From assembly GCF_001436275.1 (NCBI RefSeq), contig NZ_AZEH01000019.1, forward strand, positions 1-52,671: a DNA stretch of 52,671 bases. Direction: 5' to 3'. The translations under genes were made by a program, and so were the position numbers. Positions 1 through 9,168 of the stretch are shown piece after piece. The notes beneath the pieces were generated by a model, which worked only from the letters and a program-made list of their open reading frames with translations, was not told the DNA's origin and made no database searches. The first letter of the stretch is position 1; every line of letters begins with the position of its first letter. The DNA is from Liquorilactobacillus oeni DSM 19972. GTDB lineage: Bacteria > Bacillota > Bacilli > Lactobacillales > Lactobacillaceae.

Positions 1-60
1 AGCCCTGCACATTTGATTTGTCGAAACTTTGTTCAGTTTTCAAAGGTCTACCTTGTCGTT
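1..60 (-). promoter_or_regulatory. rRNA operon leader (16S gene lies off the left edge)
   Basis: Read on the minus strand, this segment contains CCTTTGAAAACTGAAC, which resembles the boxA antitermination segment of Firmicutes rRNA leaders, inside a short CTTTG/CAAAG hairpin (27-31 with 41-45). It lies directly downstream of two consensus promoters. The 16S gene itself is not in the window; its position just beyond base 1 is inferred. Confidence 0.7.
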
Positions 61-75
61 TAACACAACTATTTA

Positions 76-104
76 ATAATAGCATCTGTTGTAATGAAAG
101 TCAA
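76..104 (-). promoter_or_regulatory. rRNA promoter P2
   Basis: The minus strand reads TTGACT (-35, 104-99), a 17-nt spacer and TATTAT (-10, 81-76). This is near-consensus with ideal spacing and sits just before the leader. It is the second of two promoters with the same architecture. Confidence 0.8.
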
Positions 105-205
105 TAATTTATTTTGTATAAACATCCAAAACCATCAACATTATAGCTTAACATCAAGTCTACTGAAGAATCAATCAAAGCCCTTCAATCTCAACGACAA
201 TGAAT

Positions 206-234
206 ATAATACCAAGTAATTAAGTATGCGTCAA
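206..234 (-). promoter_or_regulatory. rRNA promoter P1
   Basis: The minus strand reads TTGACG (-35, 234-229), a 17-nt spacer and TATTAT (-10, 211-206). Its -10 hexamer and spacing are identical to P2, 130 nt downstream. The tandem arrangement is typical of growth-rate-controlled rRNA operons. The DNA upstream is strongly AT-rich and could supply UP-element contacts. Confidence 0.8.
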
Positions 235-542
235 GACTTTTATTTGTTCGTCAGCAATGTATATATTTAGCCTTTCATCTTTCTAAATATTCGCATTTGG
301 TACTTATTAGTAACAATAAAATTTTAATTCTTTGTAGATTCCTCATAAATCCTTATTATTAGATAAGCTAAAGTGATATATTTCGTGATTTTTGAAATTT
401 AATAATAAAACAGAGCAAAATTAAATAGAGTAACTTTTCTAAAACCCTCTATTTTGCATAAAGAATAGCAACACAAACATATATATGGCTATCAGCTTCT
501 ACGTATCAATAGAATAAAAAGAAGCCTCTCATACTTAATAAA
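235..542. other. AT-rich intergenic region without a recognised gene
   Basis: Between the rRNA promoters and the ltaS terminator. No open frame with a ribosome binding site and no RNA gene recognised. The base composition would suit an rRNA upstream element, but no discrete motif can be defended. Confidence 0.5.
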
Positions 543-586
543 CAAAAAAACCGTAGTATTTGCAAGTGTTCTACAAATACTACAGT
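543..586 (-). terminator. Intrinsic terminator of ltaS
   Basis: A perfect 10-bp stem (GTAGTATTTG with CAAATACTAC), an 11-nt loop and a run of seven T on the minus strand, about 40 nt past the ltaS stop codon. Confidence 0.85.
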
Positions 587-627
587 TCCTTATTTACATA
601 TAAACTATATGTTATTTTTTACATAAA

Positions 628-2691
628 TCATTTCAGTTCCGGAGCGTCAGTACTAAATAGGTTAACTGTAGAATTACCATTCTTTTGCTGAAGCAAACTA
701 TTCTTCGAACTTTTTTGTTTCTGTTTTAACTCCTTCATCCCATCAGTATATTTATAATCATAGTCTTTTTTATTGACCTTTTTAAACCCAGACGGAGTAT
801 AGAACCTCAATAGATCTCCTGTAACTATTTTATCAGAAAGAGATAACACCTTGTCAGTCCTCGCCTGCATTTCGTTAACGCTCTTCTTTTGTTGAGCTGT
901 CAGGCTAGAAGAAACAGCTTTCCCTTTATTGTCATATACCTGATTTCCTATCTTAGAAAATGTTGGAGAAACAAAATTGCCATCTCTAAAAGCAACTGTC
1001 TGATTTCTATTCACAGACAACAAATCATTACCTAACTGAATCGTATCGGTATTTTTAAGTCCAAGTAAATCCATCAATGTAGGCATAACATCAATCTCAC
1101 CACCATAAGTATGGTTAATTCCACCCTCAAGTCCGTTCATATGGATCATGAATGGCACCTTTTGAAACATTGCAAGATCATAGTTTGAAACAGAACTCTT
1201 ACCTAGTAGCTGGGCAATCGCTTTTTTATGGTTATTCGAAATACCATAATGATCTCCATACACAACTATCATTGAGTTATTATAAAGTCCAGATTTTTTT
1301 AGATAATTGATAAATTCACCAAAAGCCTGATCCAGATAGTGTGCAGTCTGAACATAACCATCGACCGTCTGATCACCAGTTGTTGTTTTTGGAATACTTT
1401 GATTCTGTTTATCCAACTCATAAGGATAATGGTTAGTAACTGTAATTATTTTAGCATAAAAAGGCTGTGGCAATTGTTCAATATATTGAGTAGCCTGCTT
1501 AAGAAAAATTTTGTCTTTCAAACCATAACCAACGCTATAGTTTGTCTTCTGTTTATAATAATCATCATCAAAAAAATATTGATATCCCCATGATTTATAC
1601 GTATTATCCCTGTTCCAAAAACTGCCTACATCTCCATGAAAAGCAGCGGTTGAATAACCATGCTGATCAAGAATAGCTGGGAGCGCCTGAAAAGTATTGG
1701 AAGTACCATAAGAGGTCATAACCGAACCAGAGGGAAGACCAAATAGCGAATTTTCAAGCATAGTCTCTGCGTCAGAAGTCTTCCCCTGTCCTACTTGGTG
1801 GAAAAAGTTATCAAACGACAGTGTATTGGTATCACTGAAAAATTTGTTTATATTAGGGGTAACTTCTTGCCCGTCTACCTTGTAGTTAATCAAAAATTGC
1901 TGAAAACTTTCAAGATGGAAAATAAATACATTCTTTCCTTTGGCTTTACCAAAATAAGAAACATTCGGTTCACTGCGGTTAGTCTTCAAGTAATTCAAGA
2001 CATCATTCAGATCGCTGCTACTTGCGTTGGCCCTAGTAGAACTTTCTTTATACGTCTGATAAGCATTATAACCAGCATAAAAGTTAATTCCAAGATACTT
2101 TACAATATAGTTATTATCAAATGTTCTTGTAAGCAGCTGCGGTCTATCTTTTTCAGAAACAGAAAGATTAATTCCAAAAAGAGCAATTGCTAAAACTGAA
2201 AATAAAGCCGCATTCCTAATCTTTATCCTCCGCTTGTCAACCTTGATAAGCTTAAAAATAAGAAGCAGTCCCAAAACAATAACATCTAGAAAAACCAAAA
2301 AGTCACTTGGATGAATAATTTCAAGAATACTTAGGCCAAGATTATTAGACACTGAGCCTGAAGATTTGATAATTCCTAATGAAAGAAAATCAGAAAATTC
2401 CCGATAATACAGAATATTGGCAAATAACCACACTGATTCAAGAAGAGTGACAGTCATCATTATCCAGTACGACTTCCGCCCTCTAAAATACAATGCAATA
2501 CCTAGAAGTAAAATTCCCATGGGTAAAGGATTCAAAATCAGTAAAAGTTTTTGAACGCTATCATTTACCCCAAGAGTAAACTTTGTCTGATAGGTAAAGT
2601 ATGTTTTCAACCAAAAACAAAACACTACCAGTACAAAAAAACCAAGTTTTGTATTTAGGACATTCCTAATTTTTTTTAAGACTGACCCCAT
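628..2691 (-). CDS. ltaS: Lipoteichoic acid synthase, LtaS family
   Basis: Membrane phosphoglycerol transferase of the sulfatase/alkaline phosphatase fold that builds the polyglycerol-phosphate chain of LTA from phosphatidylglycerol outside the cell. The N-terminal ~175 residues hold about five membrane segments. The extracellular domain shows the expected active site: Glu261 (HLES), the nucleophile Thr305 in GKTSDAE, His421 (TNHYPY) and Asp480-His481 (YGDHYG). At 687 residues it is slightly longer than the usual ~650, with a Lys/Gln/Ser-rich tail after about 640. The ATG follows a GGAGGCAG ribosome binding site. It is monocistronic, with its own promoter and terminator. Lactobacilli often carry more than one LtaS-type gene, so whether this is the main synthase or a primase-like paralogue cannot be told from the window. 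Confidence 0.92.
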   Translation of the reverse strand: MGSVLKKIRNVLNTKLGFFVLVVFCFWLKTYFTYQTKFTLGVNDSVQKLLLILNPLPMGILLLGIALYFRGRKSYWIMMTVTLLESVWLFANILYYREFSDFLSLGIIKSSGSVSNNLGLSILEIIHPSDFLVFLDVIVLGLLLIFKLIKVDKRRIKIRNAALFSVLAIALFGINLSVSEKDRPQLLTRTFDNNYIVKYLGINFYAGYNAYQTYKESSTRANASSSDLNDVLNYLKTNRSEPNVSYFGKAKGKNVFIFHLESFQQFLINYKVDGQEVTPNINKFFSDTNTLSFDNFFHQVGQGKTSDAETMLENSLFGLPSGSVMTSYGTSNTFQALPAILDQHGYSTAAFHGDVGSFWNRDNTYKSWGYQYFFDDDYYKQKTNYSVGYGLKDKIFLKQATQYIEQLPQPFYAKIITVTNHYPYELDKQNQSIPKTTTGDQTVDGYVQTAHYLDQAFGEFINYLKKSGLYNNSMIVVYGDHYGISNNHKKAIAQLLGKSSVSNYDLAMFQKVPFMIHMNGLEGGINHTYGGEIDVMPTLMDLLGLKNTDTIQLGNDLLSVNRNQTVAFRDGNFVSPTFSKIGNQVYDNKGKAVSSSLTAQQKKSVNEMQARTDKVLSLSDKIVTGDLLRFYTPSGFKKVNKKDYDYKYTDGMKELKQKQKSSKNSLLQQKNGNSTVNLFSTDAPELK

Positions 2692-2728
2692 TTAACTGCC
2701 TCCATTTTAAAATTCCTTTTAGTAAAAC

Positions 2729-2757
2729 ATTATAGCCTTTTAACAGTGTTTTTTAAA
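2729..2757 (-). promoter_or_regulatory. Putative ltaS promoter
   Basis: The minus strand has a perfect -10 TATAAT (2734-2729) with a weak TTTAAA -35 at 17-nt spacing, 38 nt before the ltaS start codon. Confidence 0.5.
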
Positions 2758-2792
2758 ACTAAAAAGCCTATCTTCACACATATTTAACATTT

Positions 2793-3026
2793 TCAGTCAT
2801 TCAAGAGTTCATAAATTTCTATCGCAGCCAAATCAACATTGTCAAACTCAAACTTCTGATTTCCCGGAAGTTCTTCAAGAACAAAGGTCTGTGTTTCTGT
2901 ATCATAAGTCACAGTACCACGCTCTTTTCCATCTACTTCAAAACGTCGTTGCTGATCCTCTGAACTCTCCGCACTAACCATTGCTTCCAGCCTCGAAATA
3001 ATAGCCTTTAATTGTGATTTTTCCAT
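2793..3026 (-). CDS. ykuJ: YkuJ-like DUF1797 family protein
   Basis: A 77-residue acidic cytoplasmic protein matching the small DUF1797/YkuJ family of Bacillales and Lactobacillales in length and pattern: an N-terminal helix (QLKAIISRLEAM), a central RRFEVDGKERGTVTYD strand region, and a conserved tail of the form FDNVDLAAIEIYELL. No enzymatic motif is present and the function is unknown. The ATG is preceded by GAGGG at 10 nt. It stands between ltaS and the glycolipid operon in the same orientation, but intergenic gaps on both sides suggest separate transcription. Confidence 0.8.
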   Translation of the reverse strand: MEKSQLKAIISRLEAMVSAESSEDQQRRFEVDGKERGTVTYDTETQTFVLEELPGNQKFEFDNVDLAAIEIYELLND

Positions 3027-3169
3027 AATATGATTTCCCTCTTCGTATTTTTATATCTTTTATTATATTGTTCATTGCCTGAATAAAGAAATAATATACA
3101 CGTATTTACAGTTTTTTACCATCATTCTTTAGTAAAAATAGAGAAAAAAGAATGTGACCTAAGTCGGTA

Positions 3170-3284
3170 AAATTTGTTATGAGTAATTCGAGGTTAGACG
3201 AAAAATTTTAACTTATGGAACACGTTTATCCGGAATAAGTAGAGGAACTAGGCTAAAGTTTCACTTTTGACCCAGCCCCACACA
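3170..3284 (-). repeat. Interspersed intergenic repeat, copy R5 (diverged)
   Basis: Reading leftward it starts GGCTGGGTCAAAAGTGAAAC and later contains ACGTGTTCCATAAG and AATTACTCATA. These are the landmarks, in the same order, of the copies at 11586, 23403 and 31914. The first hairpin has decayed to GGCT...AGCC and the tail is shortened. It lies in sense orientation 21 nt after the stop codon of the membrane protein gene at 3306. Confidence 0.6.
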
Positions 3285-3305
3285 AAAACTGTAAACACCT
3301 ACCTT

Positions 3306-4322
3306 CTAACCTTTCTTCATTTTTTGCGGTTTAACTACGAGAGCGACCATTCCAAGAAACATTCCAAAATAATACGTGATAATTCTCCACAAAATCATTG
3401 CCAATATCAACTTACTGGAATTCGTAATAAAGCTTGAAAAAATAGTCGAAAAACTGTACTCAGCTCCTCCAGAACCGCCTGGTATCGGAAAAAGCGAAAT
3501 TACCATTACTATTAAAATATGCATGGTAACTATCATCCAAAAATTAACACCCGAAATTCCCAGACCCAAAAGAATAAAATACGGAATAACATAGTAAAAA
3601 AATAATTGTACCAGCGTCAAACAACTAATTTTCAATAATAGTCTGCCATCTTTTTTTAAACGTAAACTCTCTTCATAAAAATTATCTATTTTTTCATCTA
3701 TCTTAACTTCTAACTTCTCGTAACGGTCAGTTTTGGAAAATTTCTTAAATGGTTTAAAAAAAAACTTAACAGTTTTTTTAGTAAAATTATACCAATACAT
3801 CACCATTAGAAGAGCCACAATTACACAAAGATGAACCACAAATCCCAGCACAAAAAGAAGTGACAAAACCTGCATCTTATCAGCCACATAGTGAAAGCCT
3901 GTTGTCAACGCAAAAATAAAATTCACAACAATCATTGACTGATATACTACAAATTTCATCAACAACACAGACGTTGCTCGTCCAGCATCAGCTCCTGATT
4001 GCAGCATTGCAAAAAGCTGTGCAGGCTGACCTCCAGAAGAAAACGGTGTAATTCCATTAAATAGCTGCTCAATAAAAGGTATTCTCAAAGCATCACGCCA
4101 ACGCAAGGTCATTGTTTCTTTATGTAAGAGAGCTTTAACAACCGCTGCTTCGAAAAATAGGGAAAAAAACATACTTAAAAAGGCAACTAAAAGCCAACCC
4201 CACTGCAGCCTTTTAATATCTCCGATCAATTCTGAAAAAGACACATCTCTAACGGAAAACCAAAAAATAAATATCCCTAAAACCAACATAAGAAAAAAAA
4301 CAATTTTATTTTTTTTTGTCAT
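3306..4322 (-). CDS. Flippase-like / lysylphosphatidylglycerol synthase TM-region family protein
   Basis: An integral membrane protein with about eight hydrophobic segments of the UPF0104/YbhN family, which is related to the membrane half of MprF. The family signatures PFSSGGQPAQLFAM (early) and FPIPGGSGGAEYSFS (late) are both visible. It is the last gene of an operon with two glycosyltransferases that make the LTA glycolipid anchor, and overlaps the preceding gene by 17 nt. This suggests a role in moving or handling a glycolipid, but the family's activity is not settled. I start it at the ATG at 4322 (MTKKNKIVF), which has GGTGGG just upstream; an in-frame ATG at 4358 would add 12 residues but lacks a good ribosome binding site. 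Confidence 0.85.
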   Translation of the reverse strand: MTKKNKIVFFLMLVLGIFIFWFSVRDVSFSELIGDIKRLQWGWLLVAFLSMFFSLFFEAAVVKALLHKETMTLRWRDALRIPFIEQLFNGITPFSSGGQPAQLFAMLQSGADAGRATSVLLMKFVVYQSMIVVNFIFALTTGFHYVADKMQVLSLLFVLGFVVHLCVIVALLMVMYWYNFTKKTVKFFFKPFKKFSKTDRYEKLEVKIDEKIDNFYEESLRLKKDGRLLLKISCLTLVQLFFYYVIPYFILLGLGISGVNFWMIVTMHILIVMVISLFPIPGGSGGAEYSFSTIFSSFITNSSKLILAMILWRIITYYFGMFLGMVALVVKPQKMKKG

Positions 4323-5346
4323 GTCCCACCATCTCAGTCTGTTCGCAATAAAAATCATACCAGATAGAAGCTAAATGTTTTTCAGAATAACGCTCAGCTG
4401 CTTCTAATGATTCTTTATGAAAACGTCTTAATAACTGCGGTCTACTTGCTAATTGCTCTAAACAGGCTTCAAACTCTGCAACACTATTGCCTGAAAGATA
4501 ATAACCCTCAATAATTGCTTGATACAACTTTAAATTTCTCAAAACAACCGGAATTCCACAGCTAAAAGCCTCTAAAACACTCATTGGGAACAACTCATTG
4601 AATGATGGTAACAAAAAAACATTAGCAAGATTATAAAAATCGTTCATCTTCTCACGATCAACTATTCCTGGAAACAAAAGATTTTTTGGTGGATCGGCAA
4701 CAACCTTTTTCAGCTTAGCATATCCGTCTGTTATCTTGCCAAAAGAAAAACCGCCTACCCATATAAACTGATATTGCGGAAGCCTTTTTGCAAGTTCGAT
4801 GAAATCAAAAACTCCTTTACGTTCTTGAATTTGCCCAGTTCCGATGATTGTAAACCTAGTGGACTCAATGCCATATTTTTTTCGGAGCAAAAACTTCTTC
4901 TCCTTAGAAAATTCATAAAATTCAGTTTTTGAAACAAAATTCGGAATATAAGTTATCTTTTCTTTAGAAATTCCATATCTTTCAAGCTTTTTAATGAAAC
5001 TTGGATTAACTACAACTAAACTATCCATTCTCTTGTAAAAGGCAATCAAATACCAAAAAAAAATTTGTTTAAAAGGTTGGGGGATTTTTAAGCTTCCCTC
5101 CAATGTTTCAGGCAGAAAATGCACATAACCAATTTTTTTCCCTTGACCAGGAAAAAAGGTATATAGAAAAAATTTAAAATCAACTGTATGATAATGGCTG
5201 ATATCTGCCTTACCACATTTATTAACCGCGACTTGTATTTTGTCAGCAAAATGTTTTTTCAATAACCTAATCAATTCAGTATATGCACTGCCAACTCCTT
5301 GTCCTTTGACCTTAGTCGCAGAAGAAAACATGTGGATCCTCAACAT
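4306..5346 (-). CDS. lafB: GT4 glycosyltransferase, probable LafB-type glycolipid synthase
   Basis: A cytoplasmic GT-B fold glycosyltransferase of 346 residues. The N-terminal half has HYHTVDFKFFLYTFFPG and a hydrophobic/basic segment (KQIFFWYLIAFYKRMDSL) suited to membrane attachment. The C-terminal half has GTGQIQERKGVFDF and the nucleotide-sugar E-x7-E region in PSFNELFPMSVLEAFSCGIP. In Listeria and lactobacilli, LafB adds the second sugar to monoglucosyl-diacylglycerol to finish the LTA anchor. The assignment rests on operon context beside a LafA-like gene, so the sugar donor is inferred. The ATG follows AGAGGAG at 7 nt and the gene starts 29 nt after lafA. Confidence 0.8.
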   Translation of the reverse strand: MLRIHMFSSATKVKGQGVGSAYTELIRLLKKHFADKIQVAVNKCGKADISHYHTVDFKFFLYTFFPGQGKKIGYVHFLPETLEGSLKIPQPFKQIFFWYLIAFYKRMDSLVVVNPSFIKKLERYGISKEKITYIPNFVSKTEFYEFSKEKKFLLRKKYGIESTRFTIIGTGQIQERKGVFDFIELAKRLPQYQFIWVGGFSFGKITDGYAKLKKVVADPPKNLLFPGIVDREKMNDFYNLANVFLLPSFNELFPMSVLEAFSCGIPVVLRNLKLYQAIIEGYYLSGNSVAEFEACLEQLASRPQLLRRFHKESLEAAERYSEKHLASIWYDFYCEQTEMVGHDKKK

Positions 5347-5375
5347 ATAAAAACTCCTCTAAAATATCAGTTGGA

Positions 5376-6557
5376 TTAACCAATTTCTCCAGTATGGCTG
5401 GTTTCTTTTTGTTTATCATAAGCTTCTTGACAATCCTTATAAAACTTAAGGATCCGCTCACCAAAATTGTCGGCAGAAACACTCGCACGTTTAGCAGCCA
5501 GCTTTTCAGGTGAAATTTTTATCTTTCTACGTTTCAAATACTTGCAGATAACCTCAACTAATTCATCATTATTGCTAAAAGTACATCCGAAATCTGTATC
5601 TTCAAGTAATTCATCCGTATAAGGACTATGTGTTGCCACTACCCGCACACCAGATGCCAATGCTTCAATATACGTCAAACCCTGGGATTCAGAAACAGAG
5701 GTTGAAACAAAAAGGTCCGCCATTTGATAATATGCCGCTACTTTATCATTATCAATTTCACCAGCAAAAATGATTTTATTTTCCAATCCTAATTCTTTCG
5801 TTTGCAGCTTTAAACTTTGCATTGCAGGACCATCACCTACTATCATCAACTTTGCAGTTTGGATCCTTTGCAATACTGTTGGCATTACCGCTATAAGCCT
5901 ATCAATATTTTTCTCATAGGCCAGCCGACTCAACGTCAATAACAAAGGCGTCCCCTTGGAAATATTATAGTAAGAACGCAAATCAAGCTCTGATTTGGTC
6001 CGGAATTTTGCCACATCTACACCTGTTGGAATAATAGAAATCGGACTTTTAATACCATAACGCTCAAGCGTATTAGAAACCCGTTCACTCGGGGCAACAA
6101 TTCCATTCATATGATAACAAAAAGTACGTGACATCTGTTTTACATGATATGGCCTCAATAACTTGCCCTTAGCCACATAGTGAAGATAATCTTCATACAT
6201 AGTATGGTAAGTGTGAATACAAGGTATCTTCAAATTTTTTGCAACAAACTTACCAATCCAACCCATTGAAAATTCTGTTTGGGTATGCACAATGTCCAGT
6301 CCCAATTCCTTAGCAACCTGATATGCTCTGAATAATCCTCTTACCGCAATCCGTCTATCAGTGAATGAGATAAACGGTATGCTGGTAAAGCGATAAATAT
6401 TTCTTTCATATTGGCTAGGTTCTACATTCGGGTCAGTTGTTGTAAAAATATAAACATTATGCCCACGGCTTTCAAGCTGTTCACGCAAAGTTTTAATAGA
6501 GGTAGCCACGCCACTAACCTGTGGATAGTACGTATCTGTAAAAATACCGATATTCAC
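5376..6557 (-). CDS. lafA: GT4 glycosyltransferase, LafA-type monoglucosyldiacylglycerol synthase
   Basis: Transfers glucose from a UDP-sugar to diacylglycerol, the first step of the LTA anchor glycolipid, at the inner face of the membrane. The N-terminus NIGIFTDTYYPQVSGVATS and the segment HTYHTMYEDYLHYVAKGKL are characteristic of this family. The C-terminal donor site has STSVSESQGLTYIEALASG. I place the start at the GTG at 6557: AAGGGGG lies 6 nt before it, whereas the in-frame ATG at 6575 lies upstream of that ribosome binding site. It is the first gene of the three-gene operon. GalU, encoded at 25520, would supply the UDP-glucose. Confidence 0.85.
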   Translation of the reverse strand: MNIGIFTDTYYPQVSGVATSIKTLREQLESRGHNVYIFTTTDPNVEPSQYERNIYRFTSIPFISFTDRRIAVRGLFRAYQVAKELGLDIVHTQTEFSMGWIGKFVAKNLKIPCIHTYHTMYEDYLHYVAKGKLLRPYHVKQMSRTFCYHMNGIVAPSERVSNTLERYGIKSPISIIPTGVDVAKFRTKSELDLRSYYNISKGTPLLLTLSRLAYEKNIDRLIAVMPTVLQRIQTAKLMIVGDGPAMQSLKLQTKELGLENKIIFAGEIDNDKVAAYYQMADLFVSTSVSESQGLTYIEALASGVRVVATHSPYTDELLEDTDFGCTFSNNDELVEVICKYLKRRKIKISPEKLAAKRASVSADNFGERILKFYKDCQEAYDKQKETSHTGEIG

Positions 6558-6751
6558 GAGCATCCCCCTTAACATTAATTAGTCATTGTTAATTATATTG
6601 TTTCAATCTATTTATTGCAACGATTGTTAAAGTGTTCCTGCTCATTCGCTGCAAATCTTAACAAAAAAATATGCTGATCGTTATTATTTAAAATTTAAGT
6701 TTTAAGCAAAAGGTAATATTACTGGGATAAATACAACTTATTGCTATGATT

Positions 6752-6791
6752 AAAAAAAGCTAAATTCCAAATATGAAATTTAGCTTTTTTT
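6752..6791 (-). terminator. Intrinsic terminator of ptsHI
   Basis: A long AT-rich stem (AAAGCTAAATT with AATTTAGCTTT), a short loop and a run of seven T on the minus strand, 24 nt past the ptsI stop codon. It is symmetrical and could act in both directions. Confidence 0.85.
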
Positions 6792-6814
6792 ATTTTTGTT
6801 CTGAAAGACTAGCT

Positions 6815-8536
6815 TTACTTAGTATACTTCTTTACAAGTTCAACTACCTCTTCCGTAGTTTCACAATCTGTCACAGCTTTCTGAGCTAACTCACTCATTT
6901 TGGTTGTGTCAAGTTTCTTCATTAAACTACGAGTTTTCAAAATAGAAGTTGCACTCATTGAAAATTCGTCAAGGCCAAGCCCAGCCAGAAGTGGAACCGC
7001 AATCTGATCTCCAGCCATTTCGCCACACATCCCTGTCCACTTGCCTTCAGCATGTGAAGAATCAATAATGTTCTTAATCAAACGCAAGATAGAAGGATTA
7101 TAAGGCTGATAGAGATAAGAAACACGTTCATTTCCACGATCAGCAGCCATTGAATACTGGATAAGATCATTAGTACCAATGCTAAAGAAATCAGAATATT
7201 TCGCCAACTTATCAGCAATCATTGCTGCTGCTGGGATCTCCATCATCATACCAACTTCGATATCATCAGCTACCGGCGTCTTAGCAGCAACAAGTTTAGC
7301 TTTTTCTTCTTCATAAATTGCCTTAGCAGCCTTGAACTCTTTAACAGTCGCAATCATAGGAAACATAATTGCTAAACGGCCATAGTGAGATGCACGCAGC
7401 AATGCACGCAACTGTGTCCGAAAAATATCTTGTTTATTAAGACTGATTCGAATAGCACGGTAACCCAAGAACGGATTCATTTCTTCTGGTAAAGGTAAGT
7501 AAGGCAATTTCTTGTCTCCACCAATATCCATAGTCCGTACTACAACTTGCTTGCCGTTCATTCCCTCAACAGCCTGTTTATATGCCTTGAACTGATCATC
7601 TTCACTAGGAAGTTCGCTAGCATCCATATAAAGAAATTCAGAACGGAAAAGACCAACTGCTTCAGCACCATTATCATTTGCACCTTCAACATCTTTAGGT
7701 GTCCCGATATTTGCGCCTAAAATGAATTGTTTACCATCAGCTGAAACAGACTTAGCATCTTTTAATTGCTTCCACTCAGCTTTTTGTCTGGCAAAGGCAG
7801 CTGCTTTTTCTTTATACTCTTTAAGTTCAGCGGCTGAAGGATCTACAAGTGCAATACCCGCAGAACCGTCAATAACGACTTCCTGCCCTTCTTTGATAGT
7901 CGTTGTAGCATTTCCAGAACCCACAATCGCAGGGATCTCTAAAGTACGCGACATAATAGCAGAATGTGAAGTGCGCCCTCCGATATCAGTAATGAAACCC
8001 TTTACGAATTTACGATCAAGCTGCGCAGTGTCAGAAGGCGTCAGATCATGTGCAACAATAACAACTTCTTCGTCAATTAAGGCAGGATTTGGTAAAGTTA
8101 CACCCAGTAAGTGACTCATCACTCTTTTTGTCACATCCCGAACATCACCGGCACGTTCTTGCATATAAGCATTATCTGTCATGCCTTCAAACATTGCAAT
8201 AAAGGTATCAGTAACATCCTTAAGTGCTTTTTCAGCATTTGTTTTATCTGCCTTAATCTTCTTTTCAATATTTCCAATAAGTTCAGGATCAGACAAAATA
8301 GTGAGATGTGCTTCAAAGACTTCAGCCTCATCTGCTCCCAGATTAGCCTTTGCTTTTTCTTTGATGATTTTTAATTCAGCTTTTGCCTCGTCAACCGCTT
8401 TACCCAACCGTTTAATCTCAGCTTCAGGATCATCAATTGCTGTTTCGGAAAATGATAAATCGGGTTGTACAAGCATATATGCTTTTGCAGAAGCGATTCC
8501 ATCGCTAGCAGCAATCCCCTTTAACTTTTCCGTCAT
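6815..8536 (-). CDS. ptsI: PTS enzyme I, phosphoenolpyruvate-protein phosphotransferase
   Basis: The first phosphotransfer protein of the sugar PTS: it takes phosphate from PEP and passes it to HPr. At 573 residues it has the standard length. The phosphorylated histidine is in [12 protein letters not shown] (about residue 190), the PEP-binding domain shows [10 protein letters not shown] and [17 protein letters not shown], and the catalytic cysteine motif is [10 protein letters not shown]. Its ATG overlaps the stop codon of ptsH by one base (TAATG), so the two are translationally coupled. It powers the sorbitol PTS encoded at 43143-45138. Confidence 0.97.
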   Translation of the reverse strand: MTEKLKGIAASDGIASAKAYMLVQPDLSFSETAIDDPEAEIKRLGKAVDEAKAELKIIKEKAKANLGADEAEVFEAHLTILSDPELIGNIEKKIKADKTNAEKALKDVTDTFIAMFEGMTDNAYMQERAGDVRDVTKRVMSHLLGVTLPNPALIDEEVVIVAHDLTPSDTAQLDRKFVKGFITDIGGRTSHSAIMSRTLEIPAIVGSGNATTTIKEGQEVVIDGSAGIALVDPSAAELKEYKEKAAAFARQKAEWKQLKDAKSVSADGKQFILGANIGTPKDVEGANDNGAEAVGLFRSEFLYMDASELPSEDDQFKAYKQAVEGMNGKQVVVRTMDIGGDKKLPYLPLPEEMNPFLGYRAIRISLNKQDIFRTQLRALLRASHYGRLAIMFPMIATVKEFKAAKAIYEEEKAKLVAAKTPVADDIEVGMMMEIPAAAMIADKLAKYSDFFSIGTNDLIQYSMAADRGNERVSYLYQPYNPSILRLIKNIIDSSHAEGKWTGMCGEMAGDQIAVPLLAGLGLDEFSMSATSILKTRSLMKKLDTTKMSELAQKAVTDCETTEEVVELVKKYTK

Positions 8537-8802
8537 TATTCAGCAAGTCCTTCCTTTTTCATTGTATCTGCAATAGCAGCAACTGCATCAGCTTCATCTG
8601 CACCATCAGCAGCAATTGTAACGTCAGCATTTTGTCCAACGCCTAAAGACATAACACCCATGATAGATTTCAAGTTAACAGACTTGCCATTATAACTTAG
8701 TGTAACATCTGAGTTATACTTGCTTGCTGCCTGTACCAAAAGTGTTGCTGGACGTGCATGAATACCTGTTTCTGCAATAATGTGAAATTCTTTCTTTTCC
8801 AT
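8536..8802 (-). CDS. ptsH: PTS phosphocarrier protein HPr
   Basis: An 88-residue HPr. His15 in ETGIHARPA is the enzyme I-dependent phosphorylation site and Ser46 in [12 protein letters not shown] is the HPr kinase site used for catabolite repression with CcpA. The start is the ATG at 8802 with AAGGAG 12 nt upstream; the open frame extends further but has no supporting start signal or homology. It is followed directly by ptsI. A cre-like site lies about 80 nt upstream. Confidence 0.97.
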   Translation of the reverse strand: MEKKEFHIIAETGIHARPATLLVQAASKYNSDVTLSYNGKSVNLKSIMGVMSLGVGQNADVTIAADGADEADAVAAIADTMKKEGLAE

Positions 8803-8880
8803 AGTTGAATCGTACTCCTTTGCAATATAGTAAGTAATTAAGGACTGCAACGCATAAAATATATAAATGAAAACAATTAA

Positions 8881-8895
8881 AGAACACGTTTTCAT
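8881..8895 (-). promoter_or_regulatory. cre-like site upstream of ptsH
   Basis: The minus strand reads ATGAAAACGTGTTCT. Against the cre consensus WTGNAANCGNWNNCW it has one mismatch (G at the second W). It may make ptsHI responsive to CcpA. The ptsH promoter itself could not be fixed. Confidence 0.45.
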
Positions 8896-8988
8896 TAATA
8901 AATAGCGCAACTCTCCCCACCAATCTAAATGGTAGCATGAATCAAATTACAAGACAAGCCCTTTATGCTTATCCATTAACAGCTTGAA

Positions 8989-9168
8989 TTATTTTTCATA
9001 ATGATAGATAATCACTCCCTTGTGTTTAGCCTCGCCAATAATTTTTTTGCGGTACTGCGAGTTCATCAAGGCCTTTTGAAATTGCATAAAATTATCAGGC
9101 ATCACTTCTAACTTGTCCTTTTTTCCTCTTGCAAGCTCCGTTAAAAGCTCTCCAAAATTTGTTTCCAC
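8989..9168 (-). CDS. Small conserved-looking hypothetical protein (start uncertain)
   Basis: Not a family I can name. From a GTG at 9168 it gives 59 residues, basic and soluble, ending in KHKGVIIYHYEK. The frame stays open and protein-like further upstream (NNQILLSANRANRWKEDEK, starting at 9225), but no ATG, GTG or TTG lies in that stretch. It runs into a tract of ten T at 9226-9235. An ATG at 9250 would read into this frame only if the tract were one T shorter. The gene could therefore start at the GTG, use a rare start codon, depend on slippage at the T tract, or be frameshifted. It lies between ptsH and clpE, divergent from clpE. Confidence 0.55.
   Translation of the reverse strand: METNFGELLTELARGKKDKLEVMPDNFMQFQKALMNSQYRKKIIGEAKHKGVIIYHYEK

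Noticed and set aside
1795-2193. A 132-codon open frame on the strand opposite ltaS
   Set aside because: It lies wholly inside a well-supported gene, lacks a ribosome binding site and has no protein-like pattern. The same holds for the other opposite-strand frames within ptsI, clpE, MCP and the ABC genes.
8803-8910. N-terminal extension of HPr
   Set aside because: HPr has a fixed length of about 88 residues with His15; the ATG at 8802 gives exactly that and has a ribosome binding site.
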